NCBI GenBank assembly: GCA_035533015.1
Contig: DATLUQ010000013.1
Location: 62,001 to 126,000, forward strand
DNA: 64,000 nucleotides
Direction: 5' to 3'
DNA from: Gemmatimonadaceae bacterium
Lineage (GTDB): Bacteria > Gemmatimonadota > Gemmatimonadetes > Gemmatimonadales > Gemmatimonadaceae
The notes under the pieces: generated by a model
Databases searched by the model: none
What the model was told of the DNA's origin: nothing
What the model saw: only the letters and a program-made list of their open reading frames with translations
Shown here: positions 52,010 through 59,900 of the stretch, one piece after another
Layout: each line of letters opens with the position of its first letter
Numbering within the stretch: the stretch's first letter is position 1
Program-made: the position numbers and the translations under genes

Positions 52010-53694
52010 GCACGAGCACGCAGCATTCGCCGGTGCACACCGGCGCCCGCCCGGTGCGGGCGCCGCGGGGATCCAGCATCTCGTGCAAGGGGTGGCAACA
52101 GGAAGCCGCCCTGCGCATGCTGATGAACAACCTCGACCCCGACGTGGCCGAGCGTCCCGACGACCTCGTGGTGTACGGCGGCACCGGGCGCGCGGCGCGC
52201 AGTTGGGAGGCGTTCGACGCCATCGTCGATGCCCTCCGCACGCTCGATCATGATGAAACACTTATCGTGCAGAGCGGCAAGCCGGTGGCGGTGTTCCGCA
52301 CCCATCGGGGGGCTCCGCGGGTGCTCATCGCGAACGCCAACCTCGTGGGCCGGTGGGCGACGTGGGACCACTTCCGCGAACTCGAGCGTGCCGGTCTCAT
52401 GATGTACGGGCAGATGACGGCCGGCTCGTGGATCTACATCGGTTCGCAGGGCATTCTCCAGGGCACCTACGAGACGTTCGGCGCCATGGCCCGCCGCCAC
52501 TTCGGCGGGAGCCTCGCCGGCCGGTTCGTCCTCACCGCCGGCCTCGGCGGAATGGGCGGCGCCCAGCCCCTCGCCGCGACGATGCACGGCGCCGCCTTCC
52601 TCGGCGTCGAGGTGGACGAAGCCCGCATCGACAAGCGCATCGCCACCGGATACTGCGACTGCAAGGCCCACACGCTCGACCGCGCGCTGGAACTGATCGA
52701 CGAGGCGAAGGCCGCCGGACGCGCCCTCTCGGTGGGGCTCGTGGGCAACGCTGCCGAGATCCTTCCTGAGATCGTGAAGCGCGGCGTCGTGCCGGACGCC
52801 GTCACCGACCAGACGAGCGCCCACGATACGCTCAACGGCTACGTACCGGCCGGCCACACGCTCGGCCAGGCATCCGACCTGCGGGGCCGTGACCCGGCGC
52901 GCTACGTGGCCCTCGCCGAGGCGTCGATCGCCGCCCATGTGCGCGCCATCCTGTCGCTGCAGCAACGCGGCGCGGTGGCGTTCGACTACGGGAACAACAT
53001 CCGCACCGTGGCGTTCGATCACGGGGTGGCGAACGCGTTCGACATCCCCGGGTTCATTCCCGAATACGTGCGCCCCTTGTTCTGCGAAGGCAAGGGCCCG
53101 TTCCGGTGGGTGGCGTTGTCGGGCGACCCGGCCGACATCCGCCGCACCGACGCCTTGATCCTCGAGTTGTTCCCCCACGACGAGCAGCTGCGCCGCTGGA
53201 TCACGCTGGCCGGCGAACGCGTGCACTTCCAGGGGCTTCCGGCGCGCATCTGCTGGCTGGGGCAGGGCGAACGCGCCCGCTTCGGCGTGGCCATCAACGA
53301 CCTCGTCGCCAGCGGAGAGATCTCGGCGCCCATCGTCATTGGCCGGGACCACCTCGACACCGGCAGCGTGGCGTCGCCGTTTCGCGAAACGGAGAAGATG
53401 AAGGACGGCAGCGACGCGGTGGCCGACTGGCCGATCCTCAACGCCATGCTCAACGTGGCGAGCGGCGCTTCGTGGGTGTCGTTCCACCACGGCGGCGGCG
53501 TGGGCATCGGCAATTCACTCCACGCCGGGCAGGTGATCGTGGCCGACGGCACACCGGAGATGCGCCTCCGGCTCGAACGGGTGCTGACCAACGATCCGGG
53601 CATCGGCGTGGCCCGCCACGCGGACGCCGGCTACGAGGAAGCCGTGGTGACGGCGCGCCGCGAGGGCATCAAGCTCCCGATGCTCGACCGCTGA
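52006..53694 (+). CDS. hutU: urocanate hydratase
   Basis: Second step of histidine degradation: urocanate to imidazolone propionate, using tightly bound NAD. The 562-residue protein contains [24 protein letters not shown] region, [41 protein letters not shown] and [17 protein letters not shown] (NAD site). The C-terminal [20 protein letters not shown] is also typical. ATG overlaps the hutH stop, and the radical SAM gene begins 7 bases after its own stop. Confidence 0.96.
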   Translation: MSTSTQHSPVHTGARPVRAPRGSSISCKGWQQEAALRMLMNNLDPDVAERPDDLVVYGGTGRAARSWEAFDAIVDALRTLDHDETLIVQSGKPVAVFRTHRGAPRVLIANANLVGRWATWDHFRELERAGLMMYGQMTAGSWIYIGSQGILQGTYETFGAMARRHFGGSLAGRFVLTAGLGGMGGAQPLAATMHGAAFLGVEVDEARIDKRIATGYCDCKAHTLDRALELIDEAKAAGRALSVGLVGNAAEILPEIVKRGVVPDAVTDQTSAHDTLNGYVPAGHTLGQASDLRGRDPARYVALAEASIAAHVRAILSLQQRGAVAFDYGNNIRTVAFDHGVANAFDIPGFIPEYVRPLFCEGKGPFRWVALSGDPADIRRTDALILELFPHDEQLRRWITLAGERVHFQGLPARICWLGQGERARFGVAINDLVASGEISAPIVIGRDHLDTGSVASPFRETEKMKDGSDAVADWPILNAMLNVASGASWVSFHHGGGVGIGNSLHAGQVIVADGTPEMRLRLERVLTNDPGIGVARHADAGYEEAVVTARREGIKLPMLDR

Positions 53695-53701
53695 TCCATC
53701 G

Positions 53702-54697
53702 ATGCTGTCGTCGCGGTTCCGTCCCTGGCACGTCCCCCTGTTCATCGGAAAGTACGCGTGGCTCGTCGCCCGCCGCATGCCCGTGCTCGTGCACTTCGAG
53801 GTCACTCTCCGATGCAATGCGCGCTGCGGGTTCTGCGACTATTGGAAGACGCACCCTGGCGCCCGGGACCAGGAACTGCAGAGCTTCGCCGATGCCGCGC
53901 GCTACTTCAATCCGATGATGGTCACGTTCACCGGTGGAGAGCCGCTCCTGCGACGAGACCTCGAGCAGTTGGTGAGCGCCGTCTCGGCAGCGGTGCGGCT
54001 CAAGTATGTGGCCCTCATCACACACGGCGCCATGCTCACCCCCGAGCGCGCGGCCGCTCTGTGGCATGCCGGCGTGCACCAGTTCAACATCTCCCTCGAC
54101 TACCTCGATGAGCGCCATGACCGCGCCCGCGGCATCCCCGGCCTCGCCGCCAGGATCTTCGCCGCGATTCCCGGTATGCAGGCGCGCGGCATCGACAACA
54201 TCCGGTTCAATACGGTCATCAAGCGCGACAACGTCGAGCAGATCCTCCCTCTCGTGCTCCGCGCGCAGGAACTCGGGGTGGGGGTCAACCTGAGCGTCTA
54301 CACCGAAGCCAAGAACGGCAACGACACGCACGTGCTGGGCGGCGATCAGGCCCGCGATCTGGACGAACTGGTGTCCGCCCTGCTGGCCTTCAAGAAGGCT
54401 CACCGTGGCGTGATCACCAGTTCGGACTACTATTTGCGGCAGATCCCGCGTTACGTCCGCGGCGAGTTGCGCGAACCGTGCCGCTCGGGCATCCGAACCA
54501 TCCACATCGATCCGGTGGGCCACGTGAAGCGTTGCCCGGACTTTCCCACCAACTTTCACTGGCGCGAGTTCCGCCGCTACCAACCGATCGCGTGCGACGC
54601 CTGCTACTACGCGTGCCGCGGCGAGGCGCAGGCGCCCCTCGAATGGTCGCGCGTCCAGGACGTGATGGGCACGACCCGTGCGGGGGCCGTGAGGTGA
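53702..54697 (+). CDS. radical SAM protein with auxiliary cysteine cluster, within the hut operon
   Basis: A 331-residue radical SAM enzyme. The [4Fe-4S] cluster that cleaves S-adenosylmethionine is held by C38, C42 and C45 (CNARCGFC), and the SAM-binding TFTGGEPLLRRDL follows at about residues 76-88. Five further cysteines, C260, C278, C298, C301 and C305, form a SPASM/twitch-like auxiliary cluster at the C-terminus. Such enzymes modify peptides, cofactors or lipids; the substrate here is unknown. The gene sits 7 bases after hutU and overlaps the hutI start by 4 bases, so it is expressed with histidine degradation. There is no small precursor-peptide gene beside it. Confidence 0.85.
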   Translation: MLSSRFRPWHVPLFIGKYAWLVARRMPVLVHFEVTLRCNARCGFCDYWKTHPGARDQELQSFADAARYFNPMMVTFTGGEPLLRRDLEQLVSAVSAAVRLKYVALITHGAMLTPERAAALWHAGVHQFNISLDYLDERHDRARGIPGLAARIFAAIPGMQARGIDNIRFNTVIKRDNVEQILPLVLRAQELGVGVNLSVYTEAKNGNDTHVLGGDQARDLDELVSALLAFKKAHRGVITSSDYYLRQIPRYVRGELREPCRSGIRTIHIDPVGHVKRCPDFPTNFHWREFRRYQPIACDACYYACRGEAQAPLEWSRVQDVMGTTRAGAVR

Positions 54698-55947
54698 GCC
54701 GTTTCCTCCTGGTGAATGCCTCGCAGGTCGTGACCTGCGCCGGGCCGGCAGGGGCGCGGCGCGGCGGGGCGATGGCCGACGCCGCGCCGCGCGAACGGTA
54801 TGCGGTGGCCGTGCGCGACGACCGGATCGACGCCGTGGGTCTGGAGGACGAGCTGCTGCGCGCCTATCCCGACGCCGATCGCGTGGACTGCGCGCGCGGA
54901 TTGCTCGCCCCCGGCTTCGTCGACTCGCACACGCACGCGATCTTCGGGCGACATCGGGCCGCCGAACAGGAACTGCGCGCCGCGGGCATGGAGTACATGG
55001 AGATCGCCAGGCGGGGCGGGGGCATCCACGCGTCGGTGAGCGATCTGCGCGCGCATTCGGAGGACGAGTTGTACGCGCTGGCCCGGGGCCGTCTGCGCAC
55101 GCTGGCCCGGAGCGGCGTGACGACGGTGGAGATCAAGTCCGGCTACGGCCTCTCGGTGGACGACGAACTGAAAATGCTCCGCGTGATCCGCCGGCTGGCG
55201 GCCGATCTTCCGTTGCGCATCGTCCCGACCTTTCTCGGGGCCCACGAGGTTCCGGTGGAACACCGCGGCTCGGCCACGCGGCGCCGCGACTATATCAATA
55301 TGCTGATTGGCGATCTCATTCCGCGGGTGGGCGCGGAAGGGCTGGCGGTGTTCGCCGATGTGTTCTGCGAAACGCACGTCTATACGGCGGCCGAGTCCCG
55401 GGAAATCCTCGCCGCGGCCCGGCGCGCCGGGCTCAAACTCAAACTGCACGCCGACGAACTCACCTCATCGGGAGGCGCCGAGTTGGCTGCCGAGTTGGAG
55501 GCGACCTCGGCCGATCATCTGGCGGCGGTCTCCGCGGGCGGCATTGCCGCCCTCGCGGCCGCGCGTACCGTAGCCACGCTCCTGCCGGCCACGATGACCT
55601 TTCTCGGCAAGACCGCGCAGGCGCCCGCTCGCCGGCTGATCGAGGCCGGGGTCCCGGTGGCGCTGGCCACGGACTTCAACCCTGGCACTTCACCCACGCT
55701 CCATTTTCCGACGGTGCTCACGTTGGGCGTGAGTCAGCTCCACTTGAGCGCTGCCGAAGCAGTGGTGGCGGGGACGGTGAACGGGGCCGCGGCGCTGGCG
55801 CTGGCGGATTCCGTCGGCCAGCTCGCCCCCGGGTTCTCGGCCGATCTGGCCCTGTTCGACGCCGAAGATTATCGCGAACTGCCATATTGGTTCGGTGCGC
55901 CCCTGTGCCGGCGCGCCTGGGTGCGCGGCAAACCTTGTGACTGGTAG
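54694..55947 (+). CDS. hutI: imidazolonepropionase
   Basis: Third step of histidine degradation: opens the ring of imidazolone propionate to formiminoglutamate. The 417-residue amidohydrolase has the metal motif GFVDSHTHAIFG at about residues 73-84. The family's YGLSVDDELKMLRVI and FLGAHEVP are seen, with KLKLHADELTSSGGAELAAEL and the metal aspartate in VALATDFNPGTSP. GTG start overlapping the radical SAM stop by 4 bases. The next enzyme (formiminoglutamate hydrolase or transferase) is not encoded in this window. Confidence 0.95.
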   Translation: MSRFLLVNASQVVTCAGPAGARRGGAMADAAPRERYAVAVRDDRIDAVGLEDELLRAYPDADRVDCARGLLAPGFVDSHTHAIFGRHRAAEQELRAAGMEYMEIARRGGGIHASVSDLRAHSEDELYALARGRLRTLARSGVTTVEIKSGYGLSVDDELKMLRVIRRLAADLPLRIVPTFLGAHEVPVEHRGSATRRRDYINMLIGDLIPRVGAEGLAVFADVFCETHVYTAAESREILAAARRAGLKLKLHADELTSSGGAELAAELEATSADHLAAVSAGGIAALAAARTVATLLPATMTFLGKTAQAPARRLIEAGVPVALATDFNPGTSPTLHFPTVLTLGVSQLHLSAAEAVVAGTVNGAAALALADSVGQLAPGFSADLALFDAEDYRELPYWFGAPLCRRAWVRGKPCDW

Positions 55948-55963
55948 CACTTAGGGATAAGTT
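55935..55963 (+). promoter_or_regulatory. possible promoter for the TPR gene
   Basis: TTGTGA (55935-55940) and TAAGTT (55958-55963) are 17 bases apart across the end of hutI. Both hexamers are mediocre. Transcription would start near 55970, close to the ATG at 55984. Confidence 0.3.
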
Positions 55964-55983
55964 ACAAGGCTCGTTATGCCCTG

Positions 55984-58251
55984 ATGACGACCGCTGTACG
56001 TCCTTCTCCCGATGCTTTCCGGGCGCTGATGTCGAATATCGCCAAGCTCAAAAAGAAGGCGGCCGAATTCGAACAGAAACGGCAGCCGGACAAGGCGCTG
56101 GCCGCCTATATCGAGCTCCTCCAGGAGTATGAGGCGAGCCCGGAGGAGATGGATGTCGGTCTGTTCAATCGCGTGGGCGACATGCTGCTCAAGCAGGGCA
56201 ACGTGGCCGATGCGGTGGACTACTACGAGCGGGCCGTCGACCACTACAGCGACGGCGGGTTCTTCAACAACGCCATCGCCCTCTGCAACAAGATCCTGCG
56301 CCAGTCGCCCGGGCGCGCGAGCGTCTACTACAAGCTCGGGAAGATCAGCGCCCAGAAGGGATTCACGGCGGACGCCAAGCGCAATTTTCTCGAGTTCGCC
56401 GACCGCATGCAGAAGGGCGGCAAGATCGACGAAGCGTTCCGCGCGCTGAAGGAGTTCGCCGACCTCTGTCCCGATCAGGACGACATCCGCCTCATGCTGG
56501 CCGATCAGTTGCAGAGGGCTGGCAAGTCCAACGAGGCGGTGCAGCAACTGCAGCAGTTGTATCAGCGCTATCTCGCCGAAGGCCGGAAGGGCGAGGGGGA
56601 GGCGACCGCCGAGCGCATTCGCTCCATCGATCCCACCGCCGAAGTGCGGGCGGGACACACGCCGCTCGGAACCAAGGCGCAAGAGCTCGTGTTCCTCGAT
56701 CTCAACGAGGCGCCGCGGCCGGCGCGGGGAACCCCATGGCGGCAGGTGGCGCTCCCGCAGGCGCCCGCGCCGCCGATGGCGGAGCCGCCAACGGAAATGG
56801 AGCGGGCGGCTGACGTCGAGCCCACGTCGGCGAACGGTACCGTGTCGCCCGACGACCTCGAAGCGTCGCCCCTCGATGGCGTGACGCGCGCGACCGACCT
56901 CGCCGGCGACGCCGACGCGCCCATCGATGAGGCGGCGCCGGTGGCGGGTCTCGTGGGCACATCGTTCGATGCCCGCACGGCCGACGCCGTTCCGGGGACG
57001 CTCATCGACCTCGAACCGACGGCGCTGGCAGGGCCCGAGGAGGAATCGTCGGCCGCGGAACGGTTGTTGGAGGGCGGCGGGGAGCTCGGGTTGATGCCCC
57101 CCAATGCCGCCTCTCCCACGGCGGGCCTGCCACTCATGGGGCTCGACGACGAGGAAGTCCCGACGGATGCGGAGCCGCGCATGTCGACGCCCGCCGGCGA
57201 GTCGAATGTTGGCCGCGCGTCGACCCTCCTCGCAGCGCGCTCGGTGGAGGTGCTGCAGGCGGTGGTCCACGGCGCCCCCGACGATTGGGGTGCGCTCCGC
57301 GAGTTGGGCGAGGCGATGCTCGAAGCTGGCAACCGCGAGGGCGGGCTGCGCGCGTTCGAGACCGCGATGAAGGGCTACGAGACCGACGGCAACCTTGATG
57401 CGGCGGCGTCGATGGCCGACGAGATCGTGCGCGCCGATCCCGGCTCGGTGAAGCACTACCAGAAGCGCGTGGAGTACGCCTTCCGCTCCAACGACAAGCG
57501 GCGGCTGGTGGACGCCTACCTGGAGTTGGCCGACGCCCTGTTCCGCACCGAGCAACCCGACAAGGCCCGGGTGATCTATCATCGCGTGCTCGAACTGGCG
57601 CCCGACAATCTGCGGGCGCAGGCAGCGCTCAGTGCGTTCGCGGAAGAGCAGGCAGCGCTCACCCCGACGGCGTCGGCGGCCGTGCTCCCGGGCGGTCCGA
57701 GGTCGGTGACGCCGGGCGACGGATCGTTCGTCAATCTCGGCGACCTCATGCGCGAGGACGAGCGGCCCAAGGACACGCGCATGATCGTGGCCGAGGAGGA
57801 GCCGACGGGCGACGAGGAGGCCGACTTCGCCGACATGCTCAAGAAGTTCAAGCAGGGTGTGGCCGACAACGTCGAGGAAGAGGACTACCAGAGCCACTAC
57901 GACCTCGGCATCGCGTTCAAGGAGATGGGGCTGCTGGACGAGTCGATCGCCGAATTCCAGAAGGCGCTGCGCAGCCCCGAGAATCGGGTGCGGACCTACG
58001 AAGCCATCGGCCAGTGCTTCATGGAGAAGGGGCAGTACCAGATGGCGGCCACCCTTCTGGGGCGGGGCCTGCACGAGAAGGGCATGACCGACGACAAATT
58101 GGTAGGCGTGCTGTATCTGCTCGGGCGCGCCTGTGAGGCGCTCGGCAAACCCGGGGACGCCCTGGGCTACTACCAGCGCATCTTCGTGGTCGACATCCAG
58201 TTCAGTGACGTGGCCGACCGGATGAACGCCATCGATCAGAGCGGGTCATGA
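55984..58251 (+). CDS. large TPR protein with central disordered linker
   Basis: A 755-residue cytoplasmic protein without signal peptide. Residues about 18-225 contain several TPR or TPR-like helical pairs (QPDKALAAYIELLQEYE, NVADAVDYYERAVDHY, KSNEAVQQLQQLYQRYL). Residues about 225-400 are acidic, rich in Pro, Ala and Glu, and probably disordered. Residues about 415-540 and 610-750 hold further TPRs. It probably acts as a scaffold; no catalytic motif is seen. The polyprenyl synthase gene overlaps its stop. ATG 56029 is an alternative start that would remove 15 residues. Confidence 0.75.
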   Translation: MTTAVRPSPDAFRALMSNIAKLKKKAAEFEQKRQPDKALAAYIELLQEYEASPEEMDVGLFNRVGDMLLKQGNVADAVDYYERAVDHYSDGGFFNNAIALCNKILRQSPGRASVYYKLGKISAQKGFTADAKRNFLEFADRMQKGGKIDEAFRALKEFADLCPDQDDIRLMLADQLQRAGKSNEAVQQLQQLYQRYLAEGRKGEGEATAERIRSIDPTAEVRAGHTPLGTKAQELVFLDLNEAPRPARGTPWRQVALPQAPAPPMAEPPTEMERAADVEPTSANGTVSPDDLEASPLDGVTRATDLAGDADAPIDEAAPVAGLVGTSFDARTADAVPGTLIDLEPTALAGPEEESSAAERLLEGGGELGLMPPNAASPTAGLPLMGLDDEEVPTDAEPRMSTPAGESNVGRASTLLAARSVEVLQAVVHGAPDDWGALRELGEAMLEAGNREGGLRAFETAMKGYETDGNLDAAASMADEIVRADPGSVKHYQKRVEYAFRSNDKRRLVDAYLELADALFRTEQPDKARVIYHRVLELAPDNLRAQAALSAFAEEQAALTPTASAAVLPGGPRSVTPGDGSFVNLGDLMREDERPKDTRMIVAEEEPTGDEEADFADMLKKFKQGVADNVEEEDYQSHYDLGIAFKEMGLLDESIAEFQKALRSPENRVRTYEAIGQCFMEKGQYQMAATLLGRGLHEKGMTDDKLVGVLYLLGRACEALGKPGDALGYYQRIFVVDIQFSDVADRMNAIDQSGS

Positions 58252-59255
58252 GCGGCGTCGCCGCCCGTCCCCGCACCCCGGTGACCGACGCGCTGCGCGC
58301 CGTGCAGGCGCCGGTGCACGAGCGGCTCGAGCAAGTGCTCGGTGAGATGGAGCGCATCGTCAGTTCCGACCTGCCGATGGTGGAGCAGGTGAGCGGCCAT
58401 CTGCTGCGCATGCGCGGCAAGATGTTCCGTCCCACGCTCACGCTGCTGGCGAGCGATCTGGAAGGGGAGTCGGAACCGCGTGCCGTGACCCTGGCCGCCG
58501 TGATCGAGCTGATGCACCTGGCCACGCTCGTCCACGATGACTCGGTGGACCACTCGGCGACGCGGCGCGGACTGCCGACCGTGAACTCGATGTTCAGCCA
58601 TCAGGTGTCGGTCATCATGGGCGACTTCCTGTACTCACGCGCCCTCCGCGCGCTGGTCGGCATCCGTGACCTCGACGTGCTGCGCGTCGTCACGGACGTG
58701 TCGAGCGAACTGAGCATGGGCGAGATGCGCCAACTGGCGGCGATTGACGCGCTGAGCTTCGGCGAGCGCGAATACGAACTGCTCATCCGCGCCAAGACGG
58801 CGTCGCTGCTCTCCGCTGCCTGCGAGAGCGGCGCGCTGTGCGGGGCGGCCCGCCATCGGGCGCCGCTGGCACGGTTCGGCGACCGGCTCGGGATGGCGTT
58901 CCAGGTCATCGACGACATCCTGGACTATACCGAGGACGAATCGGTGACCGGCAAGCCCTGGGGCAACGACCTCCGCGAGCACAAGGTGACCCTGCCGCTC
59001 ATCGGCGCCCTGCCCGCCATGTCACCCGCCGCGCGCCGACAGGTCGACGCCCTGTTCGGTGACGACCAGCCCCACGACGATGCCATTCAGAACGTGATCC
59101 GTATCGTGGGCGAGGCGGGGGGCATCGACTACGCCCGTCGCAGTAGCGAGCGGTATGCCCAGGAGGCCGAAGACGCGCTCGCGAGCGTGCCGCCGTCTCC
59201 CGCCTCAGGCGCGCTGCTCGACGCCCTGGCGTACGTTACCGACCGGCGCTGGTAG
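58248..59255 (+). CDS. polyprenyl diphosphate synthase
   Basis: Trans-prenyltransferase that extends farnesyl-type diphosphates with isopentenyl diphosphate, for quinone side chains or carrier lipids. The 335-residue protein has the two aspartate-rich motifs: D97-D98-S-V-D101 (VHDDSVDHSATRRG) and D222-D223-I-L-D226 (QVIDDILDYTED). GKMFRPTLTLLASDL is the usual N-terminal substrate region. Chain length cannot be fixed safely; the family resembles octaprenyl/heptaprenyl synthases (IspB/HepT). ATG overlaps the TPR gene by 4 bases. Confidence 0.92.
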   Translation: MSGVAARPRTPVTDALRAVQAPVHERLEQVLGEMERIVSSDLPMVEQVSGHLLRMRGKMFRPTLTLLASDLEGESEPRAVTLAAVIELMHLATLVHDDSVDHSATRRGLPTVNSMFSHQVSVIMGDFLYSRALRALVGIRDLDVLRVVTDVSSELSMGEMRQLAAIDALSFGEREYELLIRAKTASLLSAACESGALCGAARHRAPLARFGDRLGMAFQVIDDILDYTEDESVTGKPWGNDLREHKVTLPLIGALPAMSPAARRQVDALFGDDQPHDDAIQNVIRIVGEAGGIDYARRSSERYAQEAEDALASVPPSPASGALLDALAYVTDRRW

Positions 59256-59257
59256 GC

Positions 59258-59539
59258 ATGCCTCCCACGAGTTCGGCCAAGCACCGGCGTGGTTTTCATG
59301 CCATGGTGCTGTCCATCGGATTCATCGTCGGCGGTGCGTTCACCGAGATCTCTCGGCGCTGGCTCCCGGCGGGCGCCGTGAAGGAGTTCCTGACCACGGG
59401 CGTCACGCCGTCGATCGGCCCGTTGCCCATTGACCTCGTTATCATCAAGTTCAGTGTAGGCCCGGTGGCGCTGGACGTCTCGTTGCTCAGCCTCGTCGGC
59501 GTGTTCGTGGCGTACCTCATCGCACGGTCGCTCTTCTAG
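59258..59539 (+). CDS. small membrane protein, DUF4321-like
   Basis: A 93-residue protein with two hydrophobic segments (about 16-33 and 73-91) separated by a loop containing GVTPSIGPLPIDLVIIKF. This pattern, including the G-P-L-x-I-D-L stretch, recalls DUF4321 proteins, which are found near translocation or cell-envelope genes; function is unknown. It starts 2 bases after the prenyl synthase stop and ends 8 bases before tatA, so the three are likely one operon. Confidence 0.65.
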   Translation: MPPTSSAKHRRGFHAMVLSIGFIVGGAFTEISRRWLPAGAVKEFLTTGVTPSIGPLPIDLVIIKFSVGPVALDVSLLSLVGVFVAYLIARSLF

Positions 59540-59547
59540 GAGACGGT

Positions 59548-59814
59548 ATGAATTTCGGCAACTTCGGCCCACTCGAGCTGTTCATCGTCCTGGTGATCGT
59601 GCTCGTCCTGTTCGGCGCGCGGCGCGTACCGGAAATCGGGGCCTCACTGGGCAAGGGGATCCGGGAGTTCAAGCGCAGCATCAACGAGGTGCAACGCCAA
59701 GTCACGGATGAGCCCGAGTCGGAGCGCCGTATCGACCGCATCGCGCCCGGCGAGCCCGCCGCGCGCACGCGCGCGGAAGAAGAGCCGGTGCGCGAACCCA
59801 AGCGGCTGATCTGA
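59548..59814 (+). CDS. tatA: Sec-independent protein translocase TatA
   Basis: Pore-forming subunit of the twin-arginine translocase. The 88-residue protein has a short N-terminal membrane helix (FGPLELFIVLVIVLVLFGA), the hinge ARRVPEIGASLGKGIREFK typical of TatA, then a charged amphipathic helix and a disordered tail. The length and the FG-x-RR-x-P hinge favour TatA over TatB. tatC is 12 kb upstream. A strong inverted-repeat terminator follows. Confidence 0.9.
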   Translation: MNFGNFGPLELFIVLVIVLVLFGARRVPEIGASLGKGIREFKRSINEVQRQVTDEPESERRIDRIAPGEPAARTRAEEEPVREPKRLI

Positions 59815-59840
59815 TCCGCGTCGGGCGGCCCCAGCCCTGC

Positions 59841-59875
59841 AAACGGCGCCCCTGCCATTGGCAGGGGCGCCGTTT
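59841..59875. terminator. bidirectional terminator between tatA and ppiD
   Basis: AAACGGCGCCCCTGCCA and its exact complement (59841-59857 and 59859-59875) flank a single T, a perfect 17-base inverted repeat. Short T tracts occur at the ends in both directions. It separates convergent genes: tatA ends at 59814 and ppiD, on the minus strand, ends at 59901. Confidence 0.9.
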
Positions 59876-59900
59876 GATTACGTCGCGCGCGCGGTAGCGG

